DNA from: Candidatus Thiodiazotropha endolucinida | GTDB lineage: Bacteria > Pseudomonadota > Gammaproteobacteria > Chromatiales > Chromatiaceae | DNA: 64,000 bases | Assembly: GCF_001715975.1 (NCBI RefSeq) | Contig: NZ_MARB01000014.1 | Coordinates: 62,001 to 126,000, forward strand | Direction: 5' to 3' | Shown here: in pieces, positions 16,927 to 26,235 of the stretch | Position numbering within the stretch: position 1 is the stretch's first letter | Layout of the letters: each line of letters begins with the position of its first letter | Made by a program: the position numbers and the translations under genes | The notes under the pieces: generated by a model | What the model saw: the letters and a program-made list of their open reading frames with translations, nothing else | What the model was told of the DNA's origin: nothing | Database searches by the model: none

Positions 16927-16957
16927 AAAAAACGGGCGCCAAGCGCCCGTTTTTTTT
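16927..16957. terminator. Bidirectional intrinsic terminator between the histone-like gene and tpx
   Basis: Perfect eight-base stem ACGGGCGC / GCGCCCGT with loop CAA, an A-run on the left and a run of eight T on the right. The A-run serves as the T-run for transcripts coming from tpx on the minus strand, so it fits the convergent arrangement. Confidence 0.92.
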
Positions 16958-17026
16958 AACTGCCGTAACCCACTACCAAGGTCCGCTGGAAAGAGCACCG
17001 GGCATCGGTACCGGACCGGAGCAAGA

Positions 17027-17527
17027 TCAATTGAGATGAGCCAGTGCCTGATCGTAGTCAGGTTCCTGTACGATTTCAGGTACCAACTGGGTGTAGAGCA
17101 CCTTATTATTCTCATCCAGGACCACCACAGCACGGGCACAGATACCGGCCAGAGGTCCATCTGTTATCAGAACACCATAATCCTTTGCAAAATTGCGATT
17201 CCGCATCATCGACAGTGATACCACATTGTCGATTCCCTCGGCACTGCAGAAACGTCCCTGTGCAAACGGGAGATCGGCCGAGATTACCAATGCCACCGAA
17301 TTGCTCTTATCGCCCATTGCCTGGTTGAATTTTACGGTCGATGTTGCACAGACGCCCGTATCGAGACTGGGAACGATATTCAGCAGTTTTCTTTTGCCGG
17401 CATAGTTGCCGAGAGAGACATCCGAAAGATCGGCGGCTGCCAAGGAAAAATCGGGTGCTTCGGAGCCCACCGCCGGGAGCTCGCCATTAGTGTTGATCTG
17501 ATTGCCTTCTAAGGTGATTGTTGCCAT
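17027..17527 (-). CDS. tpx: Thiol peroxidase (atypical 2-Cys peroxiredoxin)
   Basis: 166 residues of the Tpx family, which reduce lipid and alkyl hydroperoxides using thioredoxin. The peroxidatic cysteine is Cys60 in [11 protein letters not shown] and the resolving cysteine is Cys94 in [11 protein letters not shown]; this 34-residue spacing is the Tpx signature. Other family motifs: [33 protein letters not shown]. It is convergent with the histone-like gene and shares the terminator at 16927. It gives the strain an intact peroxidase, which matters because the AhpC-type gene at 13861 is broken. Confidence 0.96.
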   Translation of the reverse strand: MATITLEGNQINTNGELPAVGSEAPDFSLAAADLSDVSLGNYAGKRKLLNIVPSLDTGVCATSTVKFNQAMGDKSNSVALVISADLPFAQGRFCSAEGIDNVVSLSMMRNRNFAKDYGVLITDGPLAGICARAVVVLDENNKVLYTQLVPEIVQEPDYDQALAHLN

Positions 17528-17680
17528 GTTTCTATCCTGTTTTATCGGGAGGAAATTACGAATGTTTAAGCATAGGAATTGTATTGATATCAGCGGAAGG
17601 GAAAAACCCCCAATTGATAAAGTTACTTGCCCGGCTTTTGTCCCAGTGGCAGTCCCCGGATCAATCCCGCGCCGGACCGC

Positions 17681-18472
17681 TTAATGGGATGCGATCTCTT
17701 GGTAAACTGTGGGTGAGATCTCTTTCGTGATTGAGAGAACGTTTTGTTGCAAGGGGTCAGACAGTTCTCTGATATCCTCGATATTGATGATCTCTTCAAA
17801 AGATGGAATACCTGATATCTCCGTATTCTGAATGATGATGTCATCAGATGGCAGGAGGGTTCTCAGGGGACAGGAGATGATAATTACCGGCAGCTCTCCC
17901 AACCCGTCATGATGAGAGGTATCGATAGTGAAACGCAGGCCTTGGAGTATACTCACGAGCCCCGGGCGTTTCTCCAACACCAGGTTCAGGGTCAGGCACT
18001 GCAACAGGGCATGGGACAGCTCGTCCTCCTGCTGGTTGCGATTCCCCTGTAGCAACTCAAGTAACCTTTTAGGATTCAGATCGGGATAAGAGAGGACCCA
18101 TTTCAAGGGAGAGGTCACGGTAAGTGAGGCTGATTTATTCTCCGCGGTCGCTGTATAGGGATACTCGACCGCAGTCAGGGCAGGTGTGGCCGCAAAGATA
18201 TCCAGGGGCGGGGATAGCTCGGTCTGGAGGGAAAACGGTATTTGGCCGGCGATCGCCTGATAGCGGCTTTTCAGGTCGCGAAAAGCCATTTCAGCACCCT
18301 TAACAGGCGCTTTGGAACCTCCCCGGATGTATTCACCGAGGATCGGCGTCGGCGAAAAGAGCGGTCCCAGGGTTGACAAGTAACCATTCAGATCGGTTTC
18401 AATCTTTTCCGATATTGATCTTGTCAACTTGCGCAATTCAAGGATTTTTGGGATATCGAAGGTTTCGTTCAT
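17681..18472 (-). CDS. Uncharacterised 263-residue protein
   Basis: No family was recognised. The protein has a helical N-terminus (IPKILELRKLTRSISEKIET), a mixed centre with SPLKWVLSYPDLNPKRLLEL, and a C-terminal part (IDTSHHDGLGELPVIIISCP, then many Ile/Glu-rich turns). There is no signal peptide and no membrane helix, so it is probably cytosolic. Codon use resembles the surroundings, and the frame is clean over 263 codons with few competing frames, which supports a real gene. It is transcribed away from the Ser/Thr kinase gene at 18702 with a shared 229-bp upstream region; whether the two are linked in function is unknown. Confidence 0.7.
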   Translation of the reverse strand: MNETFDIPKILELRKLTRSISEKIETDLNGYLSTLGPLFSPTPILGEYIRGGSKAPVKGAEMAFRDLKSRYQAIAGQIPFSLQTELSPPLDIFAATPALTAVEYPYTATAENKSASLTVTSPLKWVLSYPDLNPKRLLELLQGNRNQQEDELSHALLQCLTLNLVLEKRPGLVSILQGLRFTIDTSHHDGLGELPVIIISCPLRTLLPSDDIIIQNTEISGIPSFEEIINIEDIRELSDPLQQNVLSITKEISPTVYQEIASH

Positions 18473-18701
18473 CTGCTAGCCCGCTTTATTGTATGAGTCC
18501 AGGTCATCCGTCTGATTGGGATTATCGTCCCCGCGTCCAAGGAACGCTAATCCAAACAAGGAGCAGGCGTCAATATGATTTTTTTTAATTGATCACCATT
18601 TGCTACACTCTATCAGGGAAAGCATAGACGAGACATAAGAATATGCATGCCTGGAGTGCGGCTGCTTATCCCAGATAAAGCGGTAATGAAGGAGTGGGGG
18701 T

Positions 18702-20477
18702 TTGGACAAGCAAAAGCCTATGCCTGACACGATCGGAAGATTCAACCTGATTGAGGAGATCGGTGAGGGGGCGATGTCGATTGTCTACAAGGCATTCGAC
18801 CCGGAGATCAATCGCACGCTGGCGATCAAACTCCTGCGCGGGGAGGTTGCGGCAGACCCGGAATACCGTTATCGCTTCCTGCAGGAAGCTAAGGCGGCAG
18901 GAAAGCTCACCCACCCCAATATCGTCACCATTTTCGACGTCGGTGAGGTCGAACAGGGGCCCTACATCGCGATGGAGTTCCTTGAGGGCCGGACCCTCGA
19001 ACAGATGATGGACTCCAACACCCCGATTGCCGTCAGAGAGGCGGTGGTGTATGGCATTCAATTGGCGGAGGCCCTGGATTACTCCCATAATCGCGGCATC
19101 GTGCATCGGGATGTGAAACCGGGAAACATCATCTCCCCGGACGATGGTCATACGATTCGCATTACCGATTTCGGCATTGCTCATGTGGACTCCCCCAACA
19201 AGGAGCACCGCACCCGGATGGGGGCGGTTTTGGGCACTCCGCAATACATGTCACCCGAACAGGTCGAAGGATTTCCAGTCGATGGACGTTCCGATCTTTT
19301 TTCGCTCGGCGTCATTCTCTATCAGCTCATAACAGGGGAGAAACCTTTTGTCTCCGAGACCCTGACCTCCCTGCTGATGAAGATCGTGCAGGAGGATCCT
19401 CCGCCGATCGAGGACAAGACCGGGGAAATTCCGCAAAGCCTTATAAAAATCGTCGAAAAACTGCTTAACAAGAAACCTGAACTGCGTTTTCAAACAGGTA
19501 AGGAACTCGCCACGGAACTGCGCAGTGTGGTACATGAGATAGATGAAAAGCAGCAACATATCAATGAAACAAAGATCCTGCCGTTGCGAATCAAGTGGAC
19601 CGCAGTGATGGCGGCAGTGGTTTCGATCGCAATGATCCTGGGCTCCTATCTTGTGTATCAGAAACAAGTGGATGCGATGATCGAGCTGGCCCTCGACTCT
19701 GGTGGGTCTTTGGCGGAGTTCATCGCAGTGGAGAGCGCCGAGGCTGTGCTGATCCAGGATTGGGTCGCCCTGGAAACATTCGTGCATGAAATCAAACAGC
19801 GACAACAGATCAGCTACCTGAGAATTCTCGATCATAAAAAGATTCTGCGTGCCAGTACTTCTGTTGAAGAGGTAGGTAGGAAACTGCAAGCTGCCGAATC
19901 CCTGGAAATGTTGCGTGAAGACGACGGTATCACGATTTCCGAGAGGGAGCTGAATGATGAGATGGTATTTGATTTTCAGGCGCCGCTGGTTTTTCAAAAC
20001 AAGCAAATCGGAAAAGTACAGCTTGGCTTGTCTCAGACACCATTGCTGGCTGCCGCAGATCTTACGTTCTACACCATGCTGGCGCTTCTGGTAGCGGTCG
20101 TACTGACCGTTGTCATCGTTGCCTATCTGCTGGCTACGGGTATTACCGTTCCGATAAGGATTCTAAGACGTGCCATCGCTCATGTGCATCATGGAAATTT
20201 GGGATATCGGATCAATAAAGAGCGAAACGATGAATTGGGTTTGCTCTTTTCCGAATACAACAGAATGGCGGACACTCTGCTGAAACAACGCGAAGAGTAT
20301 CAGTCTCAGCAGCAACAGAGTGTCACGCAGATTATTGAAGAAGGCGATGACACCACGAATATTGTTCATGAGCCTGTGGTAGAAGAGTCGCCCGTACAGG
20401 AGGAGCAGGCGTTGGCCACATCGGATCAGGAATTCGATGATGCCACCAGAATTATGCCGCCCAAGCATAAAAAGTAA
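18702..20477 (+). CDS. Transmembrane Ser/Thr protein kinase with sensor and HAMP domain
   Basis: 591 residues. The kinase domain (13-280) is complete: Gly loop IGEGAMSIVYKA, Lys43, HRDVKPGN (Asp137 catalytic), DFG at 156-158, GTPQYMSPEQ. A membrane helix at 299-319, an extracytoplasmic sensor of about 135 residues, a second helix at 456-478 and a HAMP domain at 479-530 follow, so an outside signal can reach the cytosol twice. The C-tail has a Gln-rich stretch and two Thr motifs, DDTTNIV and DDATRIM, of the kind FHA domains recognise once phosphorylated. The TTG start at 18702 is preferred to ATG 18720 because AAGGAG lies eight bases before it. Confidence 0.9.
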   Translation: MDKQKPMPDTIGRFNLIEEIGEGAMSIVYKAFDPEINRTLAIKLLRGEVAADPEYRYRFLQEAKAAGKLTHPNIVTIFDVGEVEQGPYIAMEFLEGRTLEQMMDSNTPIAVREAVVYGIQLAEALDYSHNRGIVHRDVKPGNIISPDDGHTIRITDFGIAHVDSPNKEHRTRMGAVLGTPQYMSPEQVEGFPVDGRSDLFSLGVILYQLITGEKPFVSETLTSLLMKIVQEDPPPIEDKTGEIPQSLIKIVEKLLNKKPELRFQTGKELATELRSVVHEIDEKQQHINETKILPLRIKWTAVMAAVVSIAMILGSYLVYQKQVDAMIELALDSGGSLAEFIAVESAEAVLIQDWVALETFVHEIKQRQQISYLRILDHKKILRASTSVEEVGRKLQAAESLEMLREDDGITISERELNDEMVFDFQAPLVFQNKQIGKVQLGLSQTPLLAAADLTFYTMLALLVAVVLTVVIVAYLLATGITVPIRILRRAIAHVHHGNLGYRINKERNDELGLLFSEYNRMADTLLKQREEYQSQQQQSVTQIIEEGDDTTNIVHEPVVEESPVQEEQALATSDQEFDDATRIMPPKHKK

Positions 20478-20586
20478 CTTACTTAGGCGTCTCTCATTTC
20501 GGCTCGTTATGCCTGACAGTCAGTGTGGGAACTTGGAAGTGGTCACTACAGGAGGTATCGAACTGCAAACACCGAGGTACTTTTCA

Positions 20587-21576
20587 ATGCGATTTTCGCT
20601 GATGAGATTTACACCACTGATTGTCTGTGCATTGATGATCGCCGGTTGTTCCTCTTCCATACTTCGCTCCGCATCCAGCCAGATTATCGCCAAGGACAGG
20701 GATTTCATCGTACTGCATGTCGGAAATGAAGATGCGCGCAGTTTGGCAAGGCGTTATCTCGGAGATAAAAAACACTACTGGGTGATCGAGGATGCCAATC
20801 AAGCCACTCCGATAAAGGCGGGCCGGGAAATTGTGATTCCATTGCGGACGACGAATCCAACCGGAATTGAATTTAGCGGATACCAGACAGTACCCATCCT
20901 CTGTTATCACCGTTTCGGTCAGCGTAGCGACCGAATGGAGGTGACGCCGGAGCAGTTCAGGGAGCAGATGGAATATCTGAAGAACAAAGACTACCGGGTG
21001 ATACCGTTGAAGGATCTGCTGGGATTTCTCAAGGGTGAGCGGCAATTGCCAAAACGCGCTGTCGTACTGACCATCGATGATGGACACCGTTCAATCTATA
21101 AAGAGGCATTCCCGATCCTCAAGGAGTACGGTTATCCTGCGACCGTATTCGTCTACAGCGACTACATGAACAATGGTGGTCTGAAGACATCGGAACTTAC
21201 CGCGATGAAGAAGAGCGGTTTGATCAGCATCCAGCCCCATTCAAAGACCCATAGCAATCTGACTGTACAGCAGGCCGGAGAGAGCCGTAGCAAGTATCAA
21301 CGCCGGGTACGCCAAGAGATCTCTATCCCCAATGATAGATTGACTCAATACCTGGGGGAAAGGCCGCGTTTTTACGCCTACCCGTTCGGCGACAGCAACG
21401 ACCTGGTGATCGAAGAACTGCAAGCGAACGGCATACAGTTGGGATTGACCGTTCAGCGTCAATCCAACGCGGCCTTTACCTATCCCTATCTGCTTCACCG
21501 CACCATGATATTCGGCGACAGGGATATGCAGGCCTTTAAGAAGAGCCTGGTGACCTTCAAGGCCTTTCGTCAATGA
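20587..21576 (+). CDS. Polysaccharide deacetylase family lipoprotein
   Basis: About 329 residues from ATG 20587, which has a gagg box upstream and yields a lipoprotein signal ending MIAGC. Residues 30-95 look like a degenerate LysM-like segment (DFIVLHVGNEDARSLARRYL ... GREIVIPL). The NodB-type deacetylase domain follows: VPILCYHRF, VVLTIDDGHRSIYKEAFPIL with the metal Asp pair, ISIQPHSKTHSNLT supplying the His ligands, and FYAYPFGDSN. The fold resembles PgaB-like N-deacetylases. It acts outside the inner membrane on an unknown glycan. It follows the kinase gene by 109 bp and overlaps the next gene (ATGATG), so it is part of an operon. Confidence 0.86.
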   Translation: MRFSLMRFTPLIVCALMIAGCSSSILRSASSQIIAKDRDFIVLHVGNEDARSLARRYLGDKKHYWVIEDANQATPIKAGREIVIPLRTTNPTGIEFSGYQTVPILCYHRFGQRSDRMEVTPEQFREQMEYLKNKDYRVIPLKDLLGFLKGERQLPKRAVVLTIDDGHRSIYKEAFPILKEYGYPATVFVYSDYMNNGGLKTSELTAMKKSGLISIQPHSKTHSNLTVQQAGESRSKYQRRVRQEISIPNDRLTQYLGERPRFYAYPFGDSNDLVIEELQANGIQLGLTVQRQSNAAFTYPYLLHRTMIFGDRDMQAFKKSLVTFKAFRQ

Positions 21577-22496
21577 TGCAATCATCAACACTGTTATCCA
21601 GCCTGTTACTTTCGGTTTGCCTCTTGTTGCACGGCGGCTGCTCATCTTATCCCTCGAGCAAGGGTGCGAAATCGGGTAACTACGGTAACCCCACCATCTG
21701 GCTGAATACCGCTGAAGCGCATGAAAATAGAGGCGATCTGCAAAGTGCGCTGTTCGATCTCAAGGTGGCGAGAACCGTGTCGGCGCGGGATACGAAGATC
21801 AACGCCGCGATTAAACGGGTTGAAGCGAAGATCGCCGCGCAAAGCAAAAAAAAGATGAATCAGGGCAAGCGAGCGGTTCGCCAGGGCAAGCTGAACAAGG
21901 CCAGGCGGTATTATCTCGAGGTACTTGGTCTGAACCCGAAACACAAAGAAGCGCTTGCAACCATGCGCAAACTTGATGAAAGAGCATCCAAGGCGTCGAT
22001 GAAAAAGAAGGTTGCTGTTTCAAACCGCAACTACAACAACAGAACGAGAAGATCGAAACTCGCCAAAGGGTTCGAGGAGGAGGCATATATCTATTCACGC
22101 CAAGAGATATTGCAGGCACAAGATAAACAAACAAACCCTGCAGAATATCTCAAAGAGATCGAGACGCACTTGAAAAAATTCCCCAAGGATAAAGAGGTGC
22201 GTGATCTGCTCTCGAAAACTCTCCTAATCCACGCAAACACCGCATTCGAAGAAGAAAAATATAGTGATGCTCTGAGCTATCTCGAACAGGCTGAGCGCGC
22301 CTTCAATGGTGATGACAAAAGGCTTAAGAAAATTCAGCAGCAGCGTAAGGCGTATGGTAGGGCGTTATACGCCAAAGGTGTGAGGAGTTCTCGCGCAGAT
22401 CCCGGACATGCGATTAAGTATTGGGAGTATGCGCTTAAGTTCGATCCTGATGACAAGAAGAGCAGCTTGAGATTGCGTAATAGTAAGTCTATGTAA
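21573..22496 (+). CDS. TPR-repeat lipoprotein
   Basis: 307 residues with a lipoprotein signal (LLLSVCLLLHGGCSS) and several tetratricopeptide-like units: TAEAHENRGDLQSALFDLKV, AVRQGKLNKARRYYLEVLGL, TAFEEEKYSDALSYLEQAER and RADPGHAIKYWEYALKFDPD. A basic, Lys/Arg-rich linker (about 125-170) separates the first pair from the rest. TPR lipoproteins usually organise complexes at the outer membrane, and one next to a deacetylase recalls exopolysaccharide export systems. It overlaps the deacetylase stop by four bases, so the two are translationally coupled; the Ser/Thr kinase gene precedes them. Confidence 0.85.
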   Translation: MMQSSTLLSSLLLSVCLLLHGGCSSYPSSKGAKSGNYGNPTIWLNTAEAHENRGDLQSALFDLKVARTVSARDTKINAAIKRVEAKIAAQSKKKMNQGKRAVRQGKLNKARRYYLEVLGLNPKHKEALATMRKLDERASKASMKKKVAVSNRNYNNRTRRSKLAKGFEEEAYIYSRQEILQAQDKQTNPAEYLKEIETHLKKFPKDKEVRDLLSKTLLIHANTAFEEEKYSDALSYLEQAERAFNGDDKRLKKIQQQRKAYGRALYAKGVRSSRADPGHAIKYWEYALKFDPDDKKSSLRLRNSKSM

Positions 22497-22549
22497 TAGT
22501 GAAATACGGGATCTACAGTAAATCAATATGTGAAATGCAATCCAAATAC

Positions 22550-22777
22550 TCAGCCAGGTATATCCCTGACAGTCCAGCTGATTTTAAGCAGTTTCATTGC
22601 CCCAAGTGGCAGCAGAACGAGCACAAGGAGCAGCAGCAGTTCATACCAATGCAGTACGACCAGGTTGGCGGAACCTGTGTGGCTGTGCCATAGGTGGAAG
22701 GCGTAGGCCATTAATGGTGAATAGAGCAGGCCGATGGTGAAGCTGGTCATGAATAGTCTGAAGATATGAATAATCAT
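22550..22777 (-). CDS. Small two-helix membrane protein, uncertain
   Basis: A 75-residue frame with two strongly hydrophobic segments, residues about 5-25 (IFRLFMTSFTIGLLYSPLMA) and 43-60 (LHWYELLLLLVLVLLPLGAM), separated by a His-rich loop (FHLWHSHTG). No convincing ribosome binding site precedes ATG 22777; Met10 is an alternative start. The frame continues upstream without a membrane-like character. It may be a genuine small protein or a chance hydrophobic frame. No family was recognised. Confidence 0.42.
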   Translation of the reverse strand: MIIHIFRLFMTSFTIGLLYSPLMAYAFHLWHSHTGSANLVVLHWYELLLLLVLVLLPLGAMKLLKISWTVRDIPG

Positions 22778-22998
22778 ATTATCCGATGAAGGAACTGAAT
22801 TCCTGGTTAGTTTTTTTGAAGTCGCAGTTACTGTTTGAAGGGATCTTGCCTGTAACAATCTTGGGTTCCTCTGATTGAATCCATTAACGATCAAATTTGT
22901 TAGTGGCATCGGGAATCCGTTCTTGAGCCAAAGGGCTTTAATCGAAGGCAATAGAGGAATAAGATTCATCAATTGGGAATTAGAGGAGATATTTTGTG

Positions 22999-23766
22999 AT
23001 GGAACAGTGGATTCGATTTGAATATCAGGGAAACCAAGGTTTTGGTACCTTGAGCGATAGCCGGGTAACCCCTTTTGAGGGAAACATGTACAACGGAGCA
23101 GCGGCAACCGGGGAGACGTTGCCATTGGATGCGGTCAAGCTGCTGACCCCCTGTCAACCGACAACAATGATCGCGTTGTGGAACAATTTTCATTCCAGGG
23201 CGGCGAAAGAGGGTTGGTCCAGGCCTGACCATCCACTCTATTTCATGAAGGCAAGCACCTCTTTTCTGCCCACTGGGGGGACAATAAGGCGACCCGAGAC
23301 CTATGACGGCCCAGTGGTGTACGAGGGCGAACTCGGCATCGTCATCGGCAGTCACTGCAGTAATGTCAGCGAGGATGAAGCCGGGGACTATGTATTCGGC
23401 TATACATGTGTCAACGATGTTACTGCCCGTGGCCTGTTGAGGGAAGATCCTTTGTTTGTCCATTGGACGAGGGCAAAGAGCTTTGACACCTTCAGCGCTG
23501 TCGGTCCGGTTATTTCAACCGGCCTGGATGCGACAAAGTTGACGGTCAGGACATTGGTTGATGGGGTTGAGCTACAGAACTATCCGGTTACGGATATGTT
23601 TTATCGGCCTCATCAGATTGTCAGTCACCTGTCCCGTGATATGACGCTCCGTCCGGGCGATATCATCGCCTGCGGTACCTCCGTCGGCGCCGGGCCAATG
23701 CAGCAGGGCTGTACCGTTGAGGTGCAGATTGACGGTATAGGGACCTTGGTGAATAGTTTTTACTAG
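22999..23766 (+). CDS. Fumarylacetoacetate hydrolase (FAH) family protein
   Basis: 255 residues of the FAH fold, which cleaves C-C bonds in acylpyruvates or hydrates 2-keto-pentenoates. The metal site is built from EGELGIVIG and GYTCVNDVTARG; KSFDTFSAVGPVIST, NYPVTDMFYRPHQIVSHLSR and PGDIIACGTSVGAGPM complete the family pattern. The catalytic context HNxxRAKE is not perfectly preserved: the sequence reads NNFHSRAAKEGW. The substrate cannot be told from sequence; fumarylpyruvate hydrolase or oxaloacetate decarboxylase activity are options. GAGGAG before the start supports ATG 22999 (or the GTG one codon earlier). No catabolic partners are nearby. Confidence 0.85.
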   Translation: MEQWIRFEYQGNQGFGTLSDSRVTPFEGNMYNGAAATGETLPLDAVKLLTPCQPTTMIALWNNFHSRAAKEGWSRPDHPLYFMKASTSFLPTGGTIRRPETYDGPVVYEGELGIVIGSHCSNVSEDEAGDYVFGYTCVNDVTARGLLREDPLFVHWTRAKSFDTFSAVGPVISTGLDATKLTVRTLVDGVELQNYPVTDMFYRPHQIVSHLSRDMTLRPGDIIACGTSVGAGPMQQGCTVEVQIDGIGTLVNSFY

Positions 23767-23784
23767 GGCCTTGTGCTCTGAAGG

Positions 23785-24528
23785 CTACTTCAATAACAGG
23801 GCCAATCCGCTGAAGACCAACAGCATGCTGATGGCGCGCTGAAAGGTTTGCTGTGACATATTGGTATGGATATGGCCGCCAATAAACATCCCGATGACCA
23901 TTAGTGGGATAGCTACAGCCATCATCAGCATCAGATCCAAACTGAAAAAGCCCGAAAAGAGATAACCCGCGATACGCCCGGCCCCATCGAGCAGGAATAT
24001 GGTCGCGAAGGTTGCTCTAAACTGGGTCTTTTCTATCTTACGGAACTTCAAGTACAAGACATAAAAGGGACCGCCGGTACCATATAGGGTACCGATCAGT
24101 CCGCCCATACTGCCGGCGGGGACCGACCATAGCGACGAGACAAGCGTATTGCGGGAAAAGGAAAACAGTGAATAGACGGCAAACAACAGTACAAAGGTAC
24201 CCAATCCCATCTTCAGCGCCTCCATGTCCACAGACCTGAAGATAAAGAGAGCGGTTAATACACCGACAATCGCAAAAGGCAGCAGGGAGACGATCTCTCT
24301 CCATTGAATAGCCTCCCTGTGTTTGATGCCGTGGCTGGCTGAGGCGATGTAATCGAGAAAGACGATGAGCGGAACCGCCATCGTCAACGGCATCATCAAG
24401 GCAAGCAGCGGTATCGCTATAAGACCCGATCCGAATCCGGCAATGCCGCGCACCAGGTACGCCAGGCAGATGACACCTGTGGCGAAGATAAGATTGACCA
24501 GGGAGAGAGATTCAATCACGGCAGTCAC
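23785..24528 (-). CDS. TSUP/TauE/SafE-family sulfite-type permease
   Basis: 247 residues with about eight hydrophobic helices. The family signature appears twice in the usual inverted-repeat way: LVRGIAGFGSGLIAIPLLAL near residue 30 and SMGGLIGTLYGTGGPFYVLY near residue 150. TSUP proteins export or import sulfite, sulfoacetate and related small organosulfur or anionic compounds; in a sulfur-oxidising organism sulfite export is plausible but not shown. The gene is convergent with the FAH gene (18 bp gap). The start ATG 24528 is followed by a normal first helix. Confidence 0.86.
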   Translation of the reverse strand: MTAVIESLSLVNLIFATGVICLAYLVRGIAGFGSGLIAIPLLALMMPLTMAVPLIVFLDYIASASHGIKHREAIQWREIVSLLPFAIVGVLTALFIFRSVDMEALKMGLGTFVLLFAVYSLFSFSRNTLVSSLWSVPAGSMGGLIGTLYGTGGPFYVLYLKFRKIEKTQFRATFATIFLLDGAGRIAGYLFSGFFSLDLMLMMAVAIPLMVIGMFIGGHIHTNMSQQTFQRAISMLLVFSGLALLLK

Positions 24529-25205
24529 TTATTTTTGTTGTTGTCGGCTCATATATTTCCATGCGGCGTATGCTTCCATGATTAATTAACTAAATCATTG
24601 ATCGTGAGCAATATTTTCAAGCGTTTTTTTGATACTCCGTCGACCATTCACGGAGCCAACATCATTTGGCGATACATAAAGTATCAAAAGAGCCGTGATG
24701 GCATGATTAACCGGTAGCGGATGGATGTCTGATGTGCCAAAGGATGATGTCCATAGCGATATTGTCTTTCCAGGCAATGCCAAAAACTCCCTATAGTTCC
24801 ATTGTATCGAGCAGTATTGCTGATCTCCGCTGTAGCAGCGAGAGACTGTTGCAGTTTCCAGGGCATGGAATGGATGCAGAGAGGATATAATTATCCTATG
24901 CGTGACTCCCCCAATGCCGATGATGATCCATCATCATGGTGGTTTAAAACCACAATATAGTGCCACTCTATCCGTTTGGCATGATTGTGCTTCTTATTAC
25001 GAGCTATATTACCGTTCAAGGATAGACCAGGCAACCAACACATCAAGTAGGAATTTATCCCAAAGAGATGATCACATAATGTTTTACTTGGGATTTTATG
25101 CCGGACTTCTTCCCTTTAAATCATTACCTTAATAAATGAGTGACCTGGAGGAAATACACCAATTACTTTATGGCATGGCAAAATCTACTGCTTCCGTATC
25201 GTAAT
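24529..25205. other. Gene-poor region of 677 bp
   Basis: No frame here looks coding. Short frames of about 60 codons on the minus strand (24595-24866) overlap one another in different phases and match no family I recognise; a decayed gene is possible. AT-rich DNA near 24580-24610 could serve as promoter for the TSUP gene. Two neighbouring perfect palindromes lie at 24920-24953. Confidence 0.6.
24920..24953. repeat. Two adjacent perfect palindromes
   Basis: ATGATGAT-CC-ATCATCAT at 24920-24937 is followed one base later by GTGGTTT-A-AAACCAC at 24939-24953. Both are perfect. They could be operator sites or hairpins in an untranslated RNA; no T-run follows, so a terminator is unlikely. Confidence 0.55.
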
Positions 25206-26174
25206 TCATTCACATAGTGACTGTCGGTGCGGGTGGTTCGCTTTTCTTCTCATTATTTCATGACCCGTTTCAACCAGATGTTGACGTAATTCCCCCGGTT
25301 CTTTCCGCAGTGCCCGCTCTATTACTAATAGTGCTTCTCGATAACATCCCCGATCAGCCAATACATCAGCCAAGTTGTTGAGGGCCGCTATATGGTCAGG
25401 TTTTACGCTAAGCAAATACCGATAGTTCTGCTCAGCCGAACTCAAATCACCTTTCGCATGCAGTGCGGCGGCAAGTCCGAACAGTGCTGTTGGGCTATCC
25501 GGCCATTGGGTTAGTGCCGCCCGGTAGGCTGAAATCAGACTGTCGATCGGGACCAGGCGTTCCATGGCCGCCACAGCTTTAAGGTATGGCAATTCTTCGG
25601 GTATTGCAGGCAATTCTCCGGGTTTTAACGACACCATGGCCCAGTGGCCACCACGTTTCCAGGTGTCGAGAAATCGATAGGTGGAAAGGATCTCCCGTCG
25701 GGTGATGCCTGATCGCAGGATTATCTCATCCGCCTCTGCCGAGTAACCGATAACCACCGCATAGTGCCAGACAGGCCATAGCTGCAGACCGAGGTTCTGT
25801 AATACCAGCACTGGACGACCTGCCTGCAACTCTCCAATCAGCGTGGGCAGGTCGGGTTCGATTACATAGGGGATTCTGCCGAGGCGACGGCTGGCTGCTA
25901 CCATCTCGATCTGCAAGCTACCCTTTTTTTCCGGCAGATAGACGAGAGGGACCAGGGATTCGGCTGTTACGGATACACCTGAATGGCCGAGCAGGGTGGC
26001 CAGCGCGGCCGGTCCGCACTGATACTTCTTTTGTGGATGGAAGGGTGTGGTCTCAATCTCCAATTTTGAGACTGCTGTCTCAGTAGTGAGCAAGGACGGT
26101 AGAATCGGCGGCCGGCTTGTACAACCGGACAACAGCAAAAACAGCAATGCAACGAGATAACGACGCCATGCCAT
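25206..26174 (-). CDS. PA2778-family cysteine peptidase lipoprotein with TPR repeats
   Basis: 322 residues: lipoprotein signal (LVALLFLLLSGC), a C39-like cysteine peptidase domain (residues about 45-190), and TPR repeats at the C-terminus (ALFGLAAALHAKGDLSSAEQ, AALNNLADVLADRGCYREAL). The catalytic Cys is in KKYQCGPAALATLLGH and the His in WPVWHYAVVIGY, with Asp or Asn later in the domain. The arrangement is that of Pseudomonas PA2778, which is always next to a PA2779-type protein, as here at 26236. The role of the pair is not well established; processing of a small secreted protein is a common suggestion and stays inference. Confidence 0.88.
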   Translation of the reverse strand: MAWRRYLVALLFLLLSGCTSRPPILPSLLTTETAVSKLEIETTPFHPQKKYQCGPAALATLLGHSGVSVTAESLVPLVYLPEKKGSLQIEMVAASRRLGRIPYVIEPDLPTLIGELQAGRPVLVLQNLGLQLWPVWHYAVVIGYSAEADEIILRSGITRREILSTYRFLDTWKRGGHWAMVSLKPGELPAIPEELPYLKAVAAMERLVPIDSLISAYRAALTQWPDSPTALFGLAAALHAKGDLSSAEQNYRYLLSVKPDHIAALNNLADVLADRGCYREALLVIERALRKEPGELRQHLVETGHEIMRRKANHPHRQSLCE

Positions 26175-26235
26175 CAGTTCACCAAAAAACGCGTACTAGA
26201 CGGGACAGCTCTGTATCTTTGCTCCGAAAACCCGC

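Noticed and set aside
24595-24866. Insertion-sequence or transposase remnant in the gene-poor stretch
   Set aside because: The short frames show no transposase motif, and no terminal inverted repeats could be found around them.
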